DNA of 49,338 nt, taken from positions 1 to 49,338 of the forward strand of contig JAFKLG010000087.1 of assembly GCA_017304945.1 (NCBI GenBank). The letters run 5' to 3'. The position numbers were made by a program, and so were the translations under genes. The notes beneath the pieces were generated by a model, which was given only the letters and a program-made list of their open reading frames with translations, had not been told where the DNA came from and ran no database searches. This document shows positions 24,353 to 34,500 of this stretch, piece after piece (position 1 is the first letter of the stretch; every line of letters starts with the position of its first letter). This stretch comes from Rhodospirillales bacterium (GTDB lineage Bacteria; Pseudomonadota; Alphaproteobacteria; Acetobacterales; Acetobacteraceae).

Positions 24353-27300
24353 ATGCCCGTTCATAATGAAAACCGCCCGATCAACCGCGCCTGCACGGCG
24401 CGCCTTCGCGCCATCTGCGCGCTCCCCGCCGCCCTGCTCGCCCTCTCAGCCGCTCCGGCGCGCGCCGACCAGAGTTTCGGCGTCGTGGGTGATTTCGGCT
24501 CCACCGCCTCACCGCCGCAGGCCCCCGTCATCGCGCAGGCCGCGACCGGCGTCGCCGCGGCGCTGTCCGGCAAGGCTCCCGCCTACATCCTGGCGCTGGG
24601 CGACCTGATCTACGGCCCGGTAGACCAGTCGAGCTTGGCCTATGCCGGCAACAAGATGCCGTTCACGCTCAGCCCGCCCCCGGCCGGCTACTACACGACC
24701 GCGATCGGCAGCCTGTACGGCCCCTACATGCAGCAGAGCGGCACCGTGCCGAACGGCGGCGCCACGACGCGCTTCTTCCCGGCGATCGGCGATCACGACT
24801 GGTGGCACGAGCAGGTGCAGGTCTTCGCGCTGACCGGCCAGCCACTCAGCTACACCCCATCGGGCGGCCCGCCTTACCCTTACAGCACGACCTACGGGAT
24901 CGGACCCGGCCTCTCCAACCCGAACGGGTTCTACACCGCGGCGCAGGCCGCCGCGGCTCAGGTGGTGGCGCTCGACGCCAACATCCAGGCGCATGCTTCC
25001 ACCCTCGGACAGCTCCTTCCTGGCGGCGGCACGACGCCGATCGTGTTCGGCGCCCCGAACACGCCGGTGAACGCCGACAACTACGAGACCTATTTCGCGG
25101 CCCTCGCCACGCCGCCGAACGCGCAGACCCCGTCCGGCTCGCTCCGCTGGTACGACACGCAGCAGGGCAGCGGACCCGGCTCCGTGCATGTCTTCTCGCT
25201 GTCGAATGACCCGAACGAGGTGCTGCAGGGCGGACTCGCTACGATCGACATGCAGAACGCCGGAAGTTCGGCGACCAACCTCGCGAACTCGCCGCAGGGC
25301 CAGTGGTTCAGCCGCGCGCTCGCCGCCTCCACCGCGACCTGGAACATCGTGGAGATGCACCAGCCGGTTGCCACCAGCTCCGCGCCCGAGGAAGGCCCCG
25401 CCCACAGTTACGGCGACGGCCATCTCGCCACCACCTACATGCAGTGGTTCGATGGCGGGAAAGTCGACCTCGTGCTGGCTGGGCACGTGCACGGCTACGA
25501 GCGGCTGTACAACAATGGAGTCGCCTACATCACCAATGGCGCCGGCGGCACCTACGAGCCGTTCGCGCGGTTCTGCAGCCAGCCCGGCGCGCCGCCCAGT
25601 TGCGGCCTGACCTACCAGGTCGCCCCGCAATTCGCCGGCAGCGAAAGCACGACCTGGTCGAACACCACGATGCTTTCGCTCAGCCAGGTACAGGTCGCCA
25701 ACACCTACGGCTACCAGGTCATCAACGTGAACAACCAGCACAACTGGCTGGAAAGCCAGTTCTGGGCCTCCGCCAATCCCGCCGGGGTCGGCGGCGTCGA
25801 CCCGCAATGGACGCTGGTGGACGACTTCTTCATCGTGAAGAACGGCGTGCTGCAGCCGGCGCAGATCACCAGCGCGACCGGGGTGCAGCTCAGCATCCCA
25901 TACGGCGCGGCGACCGGCGGCGGCATCCTCGACACCCAGGGCCAGACCGTCACGCTGAACGCGACCATCACCGGCCAGGGACAGCTCGTGGTGACCGGCG
26001 GCGGCACGCTGGTGCTGGGCCAGCCGAAGTCGCTGCTGCTGTTCCCCTCCCAGGATCTGTCCAGCCTGCCATCGGTCGAGTCGAGCCTGCCGTTCGCCTG
26101 GATCCCCAACCCGACCAACAGCTACGCCGGCGGGACCGTCGTGACTGGGGGCGCGACGCTCTCGATCGCGCGCGACTCCCTGCTGGGCGCCCCATCCGGC
26201 GGGCTCACGCTGCAGCAGGGCACGCTGCAGACCACCGCGGCGCTCACCTCCGCACGCGGCATCACGCTGGACATCGGCGACGGCACGTTCCAGACGCTGG
26301 CCGACACCACCTTGTCTGGCCCGATCGGCGGTCCGGGCGGGCTGGTGAAGACCGGCGCCGCCACCCTGACCCTCACCGGCCCGCTCACCTACACCGGCGG
26401 CACCTCCGTCCTGCAGGGCCTGCTCGGCGCCACGTCGCCGCTGGTCGGGGCGCTCTCCGTCGCGCAGGGCGCCGGCGTGAACGCCAACGTCGTGGTGCCG
26501 GCCGGGGCGAGCTTCGCCAATGCCGGCCTGATCCAGGGCGCCGTGACGATCGCCGGCAGCGGCGTCAACACGGGCACTCTGCCCGGCCCTCTGCAGGTGG
26601 CGAGCGGCGGGGCGCTCGCCAATGCCGGCAGCCTCGGCGGCGCCACCACGGTCGCGGGCCAACTCGCCAATGCGGGCGTGATCACCGGAACCGTCGGCGT
26701 GCTGAGCGGCGGGTCCCTGAGCAACACCGGCACCATGAGCGGCGCCACCACCGTTTCCGGCCAGCTCGCCAATGCGGGCGTGATCACCGCCCCGCTCGGG
26801 ATCGCGAGCGGCGGCGCGCTCGCCAACACCGGCACGATCACCGGCGCGCTGACCCAGGCGGTCGGCAGTTCGGTCGTCAACAACGGCCTCGTCACCGGGC
26901 CGGTGATCGCCAACGGGTTGTTGTCGGGCAATGGACGCTATGGCAGCAGCCTGACGATCGGCGGCACCATCGCACCCGGCAACTCGATCGGCACCATCGC
27001 CGCCGCCGGCCCGATCACCTTCACGTACAACGCGACCTACGCGGCTGAACTCGGAGGGTCGGGGCAGAGCGACCGGATCACCACCGCCGCCACCGCGTCG
27101 CTGGGCGGCGCGGCGCTCGTCCTGCTGCCGGCGGCGGGCACGACGCCGGGTTTCGGCAGCTACACGATCCTGCACGCGGCCGGCGGCGTCAGCGGCCAGT
27201 TCGGCAGCGTGACCGGCCCCTGGGGCAGCGCCTATCCGTTTCTCGGCACCAGCCTCAGCTACGGACCGGACACGGTCGGCGTCACCATCGGGCGCGGCGC

Positions 27301-28405
27301 CAGTTTCGCCTCGGCCGGACAGACGACGAACCAGATACGCGCCGGCGCCGCGATCGACGCGCTGCCCAATGCCGATCCGCTGGTGCCGCCGCTCGCGCTG
27401 CTGAACTATCAGACCGCCCCGCCCGCGCTGGCGACGCTGTCGGCCTCGTTCTACGGCTCGCTGCAGACCGCGCTGCAGCAGCAATCCTTCTACCTGCGCG
27501 ACACGCTGGCGGCGCGGCTGCGGCAGGCCTTCGCGCCGCATCCGGTGGCCGACGGCCCGGACGCCCAGGACCTCGCCCCCGGCTCCCGCGCCACCATCTG
27601 GCAGCAGGCGCTGGGCGCCTGGGGGTCGACCGGCAGCGACGGCAATGCGAGCGCACTCAACCGCTCGATCGGCGGCTACCTGATCGGCGTCGATGCCATG
27701 CTGGGCGAGGCGTGGCGCGCCGGCCTGGTCACCGGGTTCGACCGCTCGTTCCTGAACACCGACGGCGGCGCCAGCAACGGCGATGCCACCACCGCCCATT
27801 TCGGCGCCTATGGCGGCCGGCGCTTCGGCGCGATCGGGCTCTCGCTGGGGGCGAGCTACAGCTATCACGACATCTCCGCCAGCCGGGTGGTGCAGTTCCC
27901 CGGGTTCAGCGATGCCGACCGCGCCGCGCTGCACGGCTCCACCACCCAGGCCTTCGTCGACCTGCATCTCGACCGGCCGCTCGCCGGCGCGACGGTGCAG
28001 CCCTTCGCGCAGCTCGCCTTCGTGCGCGTGGCGACCTCGAGCTTCGGTGAAGCCGGCGGCGCCGCGGCGGTGACCGGCAGCGGGGCGGTGCAGTCGAACG
28101 GCTATTCCACCTTGGGCGCCCGCGGCAGCCTGCCCTTCGCGGCGGCCGGCATGCCGATGACGCTGGACGCCTCGATCGGCTGGCAGCACACGATCGGCAA
28201 CACGGTGCCGCAGGCCGGCCTCGCGCTGTCCGGGATCGCCTTCGCCACCAACGGCGTCGCGCTGCAGACCGACCAGGCGGTGTTGGGCCTGGGCCTACAG
28301 GCCGCGATCGCGCGGAACGTCGGCCTGGGCGTGCGCTATGGCGGGCAGTTCGGTGGCCGGGTGCAGGACAACGCCGTTTCCGGGTCGCTGGTGGTCCGGT
28401 TCTGA
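24353..28405 (+). CDS. Autotransporter with purple-acid-phosphatase-like passenger
   Basis: A 1350-residue type Va secretion protein. Residues 1-38 are a signal peptide (cleavage near ARA-DQS). Residues 40-400 carry five metallophosphatase motifs in purple acid phosphatase order: GDFG (46-49), GDLIY (83-87), GDHD (146-149), VEMH (333-336) and GHVHGYER (377-384). Motif III is normally GNHD/E; here Asn is Asp. A beta-helix stalk follows with a passenger-associated repeat (GGLVKTGAATLTLTGPL) and three 34-residue repeats of the SGGALANAG type (about 748-850). The last 270 or so residues are the autotransporter barrel (GGYLIGVDAML) ending in VVRF. The passenger would be displayed or released outside the cell as a metal-dependent phosphoesterase. 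The gene stands alone after a repeat-filled gap. Confidence 0.9.
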   Translation: MPVHNENRPINRACTARLRAICALPAALLALSAAPARADQSFGVVGDFGSTASPPQAPVIAQAATGVAAALSGKAPAYILALGDLIYGPVDQSSLAYAGNKMPFTLSPPPAGYYTTAIGSLYGPYMQQSGTVPNGGATTRFFPAIGDHDWWHEQVQVFALTGQPLSYTPSGGPPYPYSTTYGIGPGLSNPNGFYTAAQAAAAQVVALDANIQAHASTLGQLLPGGGTTPIVFGAPNTPVNADNYETYFAALATPPNAQTPSGSLRWYDTQQGSGPGSVHVFSLSNDPNEVLQGGLATIDMQNAGSSATNLANSPQGQWFSRALAASTATWNIVEMHQPVATSSAPEEGPAHSYGDGHLATTYMQWFDGGKVDLVLAGHVHGYERLYNNGVAYITNGAGGTYEPFARFCSQPGAPPSCGLTYQVAPQFAGSESTTWSNTTMLSLSQVQVANTYGYQVINVNNQHNWLESQFWASANPAGVGGVDPQWTLVDDFFIVKNGVLQPAQITSATGVQLSIPYGAATGGGILDTQGQTVTLNATITGQGQLVVTGGGTLVLGQPKSLLLFPSQDLSSLPSVESSLPFAWIPNPTNSYAGGTVVTGGATLSIARDSLLGAPSGGLTLQQGTLQTTAALTSARGITLDIGDGTFQTLADTTLSGPIGGPGGLVKTGAATLTLTGPLTYTGGTSVLQGLLGATSPLVGALSVAQGAGVNANVVVPAGASFANAGLIQGAVTIAGSGVNTGTLPGPLQVASGGALANAGSLGGATTVAGQLANAGVITGTVGVLSGGSLSNTGTMSGATTVSGQLANAGVITAPLGIASGGALANTGTITGALTQAVGSSVVNNGLVTGPVIANGLLSGNGRYGSSLTIGGTIAPGNSIGTIAAAGPITFTYNATYAAELGGSGQSDRITTAATASLGGAALVLLPAAGTTPGFGSYTILHAAGGVSGQFGSVTGPWGSAYPFLGTSLSYGPDTVGVTIGRGASFASAGQTTNQIRAGAAIDALPNADPLVPPLALLNYQTAPPALATLSASFYGSLQTALQQQSFYLRDTLAARLRQAFAPHPVADGPDAQDLAPGSRATIWQQALGAWGSTGSDGNASALNRSIGGYLIGVDAMLGEAWRAGLVTGFDRSFLNTDGGASNGDATTAHFGAYGGRRFGAIGLSLGASYSYHDISASRVVQFPGFSDADRAALHGSTTQAFVDLHLDRPLAGATVQPFAQLAFVRVATSSFGEAGGAAAVTGSGAVQSNGYSTLGARGSLPFAAAGMPMTLDASIGWQHTIGNTVPQAGLALSGIAFATNGVALQTDQAVLGLGLQAAIARNVGLGVRYGGQFGGRVQDNAVSGSLVVRF

Positions 28406-28462
28406 CCGAGCGCGGGCCGCGCCCTGCCCTGGGTCGGAGCGGGCCGCCCGCCCTCGGTTGGC

Positions 28463-28915
28463 TTACGCCTCCGGCCCGCCATGCCCCTCCGGGTGGAGGC
28501 AGTTCGCGTGGCTGTGGTCGGCCAGCACCTCGATCACGCGGCAATCGGCCACCCGGCCCTGGCCGCAATCCGCGACCATACGCGCCAGTTCGGCCTCCAG
28601 CGCCTGCAGACGGGTGATGCGGCCGCGCACGGCGGCCAGATGCGCCCGCGCGATGCGATCCGCCTCGGCGCAGGAATGCTCCGGCACGTCCGTCAGGCGC
28701 AGCAGCGCCCGCACGTCGTCGAGCGGAAAGCCCAGCTCGCGCGCGTGCCGGATGAAGGCCAGCCGGTCGAGGTGCACACGTCGGTACACGCGCCGCCCGC
28801 CCGCCGTCCGCGCCGGCTGCGGCATGAGCTGGTTCCGCTCATACCAGCGGATCGTCTCGACCTTGGTGCCGGTCCGGCGCGCCAGCTCGCCGATCGCATA
28901 CTCCGCCGCGTCCAT
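28463..28915 (-). CDS. MerR-family heavy-metal regulator (CadR/ZntR-like)
   Basis: A 150-residue regulator. The MerR helix-turn-helix is YAIGELARRTGTKVETIRWY with the wing ARTAGGRRVYRR. Metal-binding cysteines are C82, C117 and C125; the 35- and 8-residue spacings resemble CadR/PbrR/ZntR. The tail HSHANCLHPEGHGG adds His and Cys. It is divergent from a Zn/Cd/Pb P1B-ATPase gene with a MerR-type operator between them, so it very likely activates that gene in response to divalent metal. The exact metal is not determinable. Confidence 0.92.
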   Translation of the reverse strand: MDAAEYAIGELARRTGTKVETIRWYERNQLMPQPARTAGGRRVYRRVHLDRLAFIRHARELGFPLDDVRALLRLTDVPEHSCAEADRIARAHLAAVRGRITRLQALEAELARMVADCGQGRVADCRVIEVLADHSHANCLHPEGHGGPEA

Positions 28916-28985
28916 CGCCTCGCTCCTCCTGTCGCCCCGGCCGGCGTCGATGTCGGCCTGCGCCGGGGACGGATCAAGATCATCC

Positions 28986-29077
28986 GGCGCGCGATCGGCG
29001 GAGGCGGTCTCGCCGGAGCCGTGAATCGCGCGCTCGAATATGGCGCGCGATCGGCGGAGGCGGCCTCGCCGGAGCCG
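28986..29077. repeat. 36-bp direct repeat upstream of the metal ATPase
   Basis: Copies at 28986-29021 and 29042-29077 differ at one base and are spaced with a 56-bp period. They lie between the merR start and the MerR-type promoter and have no obvious coding role. Confidence 0.85.
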
Positions 29078-29095
29078 AACCGCCGCGCATTCCGC

Positions 29096-29127
29096 TTGCT
29101 CCTGCAGTTGCTACAGGTTGCATGAAA
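29096..29127 (+). promoter_or_regulatory. MerR-type promoter and operator for the metal ATPase
   Basis: A -35-like TTGCTC (29096-29101) is followed by an imperfect palindrome CCTGCAGTTGCTACAGG (29101-29117; 6 of 7 arm pairs) and a -10-like CATGAA or ATGAAA (from 29121/29122). This gives the stretched 19-20 bp spacer typical of MerR-activated promoters. The dyad lies within the spacer, as in CadR/ZntR targets. Confidence 0.75.
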
Positions 29128-29156
29128 CCGGGACAACGCAGTCAGGAGATCACGGC

Positions 29157-31598
29157 GTGCCCGAGGTTCTGGAGCGTGAGGAAGCGGGCAGGACGCGGAG
29201 CTGGCAGGTCGGCGGGATGGATTGCGCCGCCTGCGTCGCGAAGGTGGAGAAGGCGGTGTCCCGGCTTCCCGGCGTCCAGGACGTGCAGGTGAACCTGATG
29301 ACCGAGACGATGACGGTGCAGTTCGGCACCGGCGCCGACTCCGCCCGCATCGAGAAGACCGTCGCGGCACTCGGCTACGCCGTCACGGCCCGCGCCAACC
29401 CGGATGCCGCGGCGCGGACGGGGGGCACGGCTTGCTGCGGCGGCCACGCCCACGCGCATCCCACCCACACGCACGACATCCACGATGGGCACGACCGCCC
29501 CGCGCGCGCCGCCCACGATGGGCACGACCACCCCGCGCCCGCCGACATGTCGTGCGGGTGCGACGGGCACGACCACCACGAGCACGACCACCACGTGCAC
29601 GCTCCTGCCGCGGGCATCCAGGTCCGCGCCGAAGCCGCGCGCCCGCACGCGCACGACGAGGCAGGGCCGGCCGGGATGCGCGCCAGCTTGCCCTGGTGGC
29701 GCACCGGCAAGGCGCGGCTCGTGGCGCTTCTCGCCCTGCTGGTGGGCGCCGCCGCAGCACTCGCCCATCTGTTCCCGGCCGCGGCGTATTGGCTCTACCT
29801 CGCGGCCACGCTCGTCGCGGTCGTTCCGTTCGGCCGCCGCGCCCTGGCGCTGGCCCGCGCGGGCACCCCGTTCTCGATCGAGACCCTGATGGTCCTGGCC
29901 GCACTCGGAGCGGTGGCGATCGGGGCGGCGGAGGAGGCCGCGATCGTCGTGCTGCTGTTCGCCCTCGGCGAGCTGCTGGAAAGCGTCGCCGCCAGCCGCG
30001 CGCGCGCCGGCATCAGGGCGCTCGCCGACCTGGTGCCGCGCACCGCGCGGGTGGAGCGCGACGGCGCGGTACGAGAGGTACCGGCGGACCGCTTGCGCCT
30101 GGACGAGGTGGTGCAGGTCCGCCCCGGCGACCGCATCCCCTGCGACGGACTGGTGCTCACCGGCGAGTCGGCGGTGGACGAGAGTCCCGTGACCGGAGAG
30201 AGCGTGCCGGTCGCCCGCGGTCCCGGTGACCGGGTGGTGGCCGGCTCCGTCAACACGGCCGCCCTGCTGCGCGTGCAGGTGACCGCCACCGCCGCCGACA
30301 ACACGATCAGCCGCATCGTCCGGCTGGTCGAGGAGGCGACGGCGAGCCGCGCGCCCACCCAGCGCTTCATCGAGCGGTTCAGCGCCTGGTGGACGCCGGG
30401 GGCGATGATCGTCTCGGCGCTGGTGATCCTGGTGCCGCCGCTGGCCTTCGGCGCGGCGTGGGACATTTGGATCTATCGCGGCCTGGCGGTGTTGCTGATC
30501 GCCTGCCCCTGCGCGCTGGTAATCTCGGTGCCTGCCGCCATGGCCTCCGGCCTGTCCGCCGGCGCGCGGCGCGGCCTCCTGGTCAAGGGCGGCGCGGCCC
30601 TGGAGGCGATCGGCAAGGCCCGCATCGTGGCCTTCGACAAGACCGGGACGCTGACCGAGGGACGCCCGCGCGTGACCGACATCGTGCCCGTCGACGGCAC
30701 GGACGAGCGGACGCTGCTGCACGCGGCCGCCTGCGTCGAGGCGGGCAGCGCGCATCCGCTCGCCACCGCCGTGCTGCAAGCGGCCGAGGCGCGCGGCCTG
30801 CAGCCCTCCCGCGCCGCGCAGGCCACCGCGATCCCGGGCAAGGCGGCGACCGCGATGGTCGAGGGGATCCGCTTCGCGGTCGGCAGCCCCGCCTATGCGC
30901 GCGAGCAGGGCGTCGATCTCACCGCCCTGGCGGCGCGGATCGACGCCTTCGAGGAGGCGGGCAAGACCGCCGTCGTGGTCCTGCGCGACGGGCAGGCCCT
31001 CGGCACGATCGCCCTGCGCGACGAGCCGCGGGCGGATGCGCACGGTGCGGTCGGCGCGCTCGACTCCCTGGGCATCGCCTCCGTCATGCTCACCGGCGAC
31101 AACGCGCGCACCGGCCGCGCCATCGCCCGCACCCTCGGCATGGACGTGCGGGCCGAACTGCTGCCGGACCAGAAGCTGCGCGAGATCGAGGGACTGAAGG
31201 CGCGGGGCGCCGTCGTGATGGTCGGCGACGGCATCAACGACGCTCCGGCCCTCGCCGCGGCCAGCGTCGGCGTCGCGATGGGCGGCGGCACGGCGGTGGC
31301 GCTCGAGACCGCGGATGCCGCGCTGTTGCGGGAGCGGCTTGGCGGCATCGCCGACCTGGTCGCGCTGTCGCGCGCGACGCTGGCCAACGTGAAGCAGAAC
31401 GTCGGGGTCGCGGTGGGACTGAAGGCGGTGTTCCTGGTGACCACGCTCGTCGGCGTCACCGGATTGTGGCCCGCCATCCTGGCCGATACCGGTGCCACGG
31501 TGCTGGTGACGCTGAATGCGCTGCGCCTGTTGCGGTGGCGCGGGCTCAGGCGACCTGCCGTACCCGCCGCTTTCGTACCGCCGGTTCGGGCGCGCTGA
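29157..31598 (+). CDS. zntA: Zn/Cd/Pb-exporting P1B-type ATPase with His-rich linker
   Basis: An 813-residue inner-membrane pump. The N-terminus has one heavy-metal domain (GMDCAAC, 20-26), followed by an unusually long His/Asp/Cys-rich linker at about 95-165 (HAHAHPTHTHD, DGHDHHEHDHH and CGC). Catalytic features are CPC (450-452), DKTGT (D494), SAHPLA (H533) and GDGINDAPALA. The last helix carries ADTGATVLVTLNALRLL, the Asp/Gly signature of the Zn/Cd/Pb group. GTG 29157 was chosen because AGGAG lies 8 bp upstream. It is driven from a MerR-type promoter, and its 3' end overlaps the convergent glycosyltransferase gene by 53 bp. Confidence 0.93.
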   Translation: MPEVLEREEAGRTRSWQVGGMDCAACVAKVEKAVSRLPGVQDVQVNLMTETMTVQFGTGADSARIEKTVAALGYAVTARANPDAAARTGGTACCGGHAHAHPTHTHDIHDGHDRPARAAHDGHDHPAPADMSCGCDGHDHHEHDHHVHAPAAGIQVRAEAARPHAHDEAGPAGMRASLPWWRTGKARLVALLALLVGAAAALAHLFPAAAYWLYLAATLVAVVPFGRRALALARAGTPFSIETLMVLAALGAVAIGAAEEAAIVVLLFALGELLESVAASRARAGIRALADLVPRTARVERDGAVREVPADRLRLDEVVQVRPGDRIPCDGLVLTGESAVDESPVTGESVPVARGPGDRVVAGSVNTAALLRVQVTATAADNTISRIVRLVEEATASRAPTQRFIERFSAWWTPGAMIVSALVILVPPLAFGAAWDIWIYRGLAVLLIACPCALVISVPAAMASGLSAGARRGLLVKGGAALEAIGKARIVAFDKTGTLTEGRPRVTDIVPVDGTDERTLLHAAACVEAGSAHPLATAVLQAAEARGLQPSRAAQATAIPGKAATAMVEGIRFAVGSPAYAREQGVDLTALAARIDAFEEAGKTAVVVLRDGQALGTIALRDEPRADAHGAVGALDSLGIASVMLTGDNARTGRAIARTLGMDVRAELLPDQKLREIEGLKARGAVVMVGDGINDAPALAAASVGVAMGGGTAVALETADAALLRERLGGIADLVALSRATLANVKQNVGVAVGLKAVFLVTTLVGVTGLWPAILADTGATVLVTLNALRLLRWRGLRRPAVPAAFVPPVRAR

Positions 31599-34500
31599 CG
31601 GACTCCCGCGCCGCCTGCAGCGCCGCGCGCCACGACGCGGCACGCACCGCCAGCGTGCCGTCCGCCAGGAACGCCGTGTAGGCGCCGTCGGCGAGACGCC
31701 GCAGCCGCGCCGGGTCCCGCCGCAACGCGCTCAGCGCCGCGTACCACGCCCCTGGATCCGACGGCAGCAGCAGGCCACCCGGCCCGTCGGCCAGCGAGCC
31801 GCGATACGGCGTCACGTCGGACGCCAGCACCGCGAGGTCGAGCGCCGCATAGTCCAGCGTCTTGATCGCCGACTTGCCCCGGTTGAACGGCGTGTCGCAC
31901 AGCGGCGCGAGCCCGACATCCCAGGCGGGCTGGGTGGCGATCCACTGCACGAAGCCGGGATAGGACGCCGCGGCCACCACCGGCAGCGACAGCCGGTTCA
32001 CCCAGGCCGGCAGGTCAGGCCGCGCCGTGACCCCGAGCATGTCGACCGTCACGCGATCGCCGAGTGCCGCCTTCAGCCGCTCGAGACCCGGTTGGATCAT
32101 CGCGAAATCGTCGCCATGCGTGCCGGTGCCCATGCAGAGCACGCGCAGCGGCGCCCCGAGCGGACGGGGGGGTCGGGATGGGCGGGTCCAGAGGCGCTCG
32201 TCGAGCGCGTTCGGCATCACCCGCGCATCCGCCCGCACCGGCGCGATGGCGGCGGCGAGCGCGTCGGTCGACACCCAGACCTGGGTGGCGAGCCGCAGCA
32301 TCCGCTCCACCACCCGCGCCTTGGGTTGCAGTTCGGTCGCATCGGCATGGGTAGCGGGGATGTTCAGCAGGTCGTCGTCCAGGTCGTAGACCAGCGCCGC
32401 GCCGGTGTCGCGCGCATGGCGGGCCAGCGCGGTGGCACTGGCGACGTCCGGCACCGCATGGCGCTGCGTCACGATCAGGTCGCACCGGTAGTCGAGCGCC
32501 TCGGTCGCGCTCGCGATCGCCACGTCGAGGTCCGCCCCGATCGCCGGATGATCGAGCGGCTGCAGCAGCCGGATATAGGCGCACGGGCTGATCACCCGAC
32601 CGTCCAGACGCTCCGGGATCACCACCACGCTCGTCCGGCCAGGGCGGCGGAGGTCGCGCAGCCGCTGCGCCGGCGTGGGCGGCGTGGGCGGCGTGAGGTA
32701 CTGCGTCGCGTAGAAATCGGCGACCGGCGCGCGCGGCGCCGTGGCGACCCCGCGCTGCGCCTTCAGCCGGGCGCGCACCTGGCCGAACAGCGCGAGCCAA
32801 TCCTCCGCGGAACTCGTCGGCGGGGCGAGCCAGGTGAGCGGCCGGTCGACCAGCCGCTCCGGGAACGCGCCGATCGCGGTCGCGACCACCGGCAGGCCGG
32901 CCGCCAGGGCGGCGCTCAACGTGTAGCTGAAGGTCTCCGGCCAGGCCGCCGGGAACCACACCACATGCGGCTTCAGCCGCGCAAGCAGGGCCGGCAGCTC
33001 CGCTTCCTGATACGGACCGGTCGCATGCAGCAACGTGTCGGCATCGCCCGGGAAATCCGTCTCGACCGATCCGATCAGGTCGATGCGGAGTTCCCGCGGG
33101 TCGGCCGCCTCGGCGACCGCCGCCACCGCGTGCGCGCCCTTGTGGTTGGCGAGCACGCCCAGCACCGCGACACGCAGCGGCCCGCGCAACGGCGGCGCGG
33201 CGACCCGCCACGCGGTCTCCGGCACCGGCTCGTGCGGCGCGACCACCGCCCGCCCGCCGATCCCGTACCGCACCAGCCGCTGCCGCGCATCCTCGCTCGG
33301 GCACAGCACGCGGTCGGCTTCCAGGTACATCCAGGCCTGCTCCCGCCGCCAGGCCAGGATTTCCCGCGCGCCATGCGACGGGCGGGCGGCGATGCAGGCG
33401 TTGCAGGCGGCGGGTCCGGGCTCCCCGCAATGCGGCTGGTCGGGCCAGGGCAGCAGGTTCACCTGCGGGCACAGCGCAAAATAGTCATGCACGGTGACGT
33501 CGAACGGAACGCCGAGCCGATGGATGAGGTGGCGGAGGTCGAGGTCGACGCCGAGGGTGTGGTGGATGTGCACCCGCCCGACGCCGGCATGCTCGAGCAG
33601 CAGCACCAACTCATCCAGCCGATCGCGCGGCAGGGTGAGGCATGGATGGCCCGCGACGGCCGGCACCGAGAGCACGGTGCCCCGGGTGCTCGCGGCCAGC
33701 AGCAGGCAGTGCGCGCGGCCCTGCAGCGCCTCGACCAGATGCTGCACGTGCCGCTGCACGCCGCCGCCGAGGTCGTGCGCCACCAGCAGCAGCTTCGGCA
33801 GGCGGGAGGCGCCGAACAGGCCCAGCGTCACCGCGAAGCGGAACGGGCCGACCTCGTCGAGCGAGACGTGGCGCAGGATCAGGTCGTCGTATTCGGGATA
33901 GCGCTGGCAGACCAGGGCGCTGCTCTTGGCCGACAGCGCGCTCCCCTCGGGACCGAAGCTGACATTGCCCTCGTGGAAGACGAACACGTCGCAGGCGAGC
34001 CGGTTCTCCCAGCCGCGCGCGCGGGCACGCATGCAGAAATCGTTCTCCTCGCCATAGCCGCGGCCGAACTGCTTCTCGTCGAAACCGCCCAGCGCGGTCA
34101 GCGCGTCGCGGCGGATATACATGCAGAACCCGACCGTGGTGGGCACGACGATGCTGCGGCCGGCATTCACCGTGCGGCATGCATCGTCCACCTCCTTCAA
34201 GGAGAGGCCGAACGGGATCGGCCCGCCATCCTCCTGCGGGTAGCTGCAGATCGTCGCGTTGTTGGAGAAGGGCGACACCGAGGCGATGCGCGGCCCGGCA
34301 TAGGCCTGCGCGGCGAGCCTGACCAGCCAGCCGGGCGGCACCTCCGTGTCGCTGTTCAGCAGCACCACGTCGTGGTCCCCGGCCGACACCATCCCGCGAT
34401 TGGCCGAGGCGACGAAGCCCAGGTTCTGCATGTTGCGGACGAGGAAGATCTTTCGCGCCGCCGCCAGTTCGTCGAGCCAGGCCGACAGCGCGGGCTCCGG

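Noticed and set aside
24509..28189. 1226-codon antisense open frame opposite the autotransporter
   Set aside because: Composition is low-complexity Arg/Gly/Ala with no recognisable motif, and the opposite strand encodes a clearly recognised signal peptide, phosphatase motifs and barrel.
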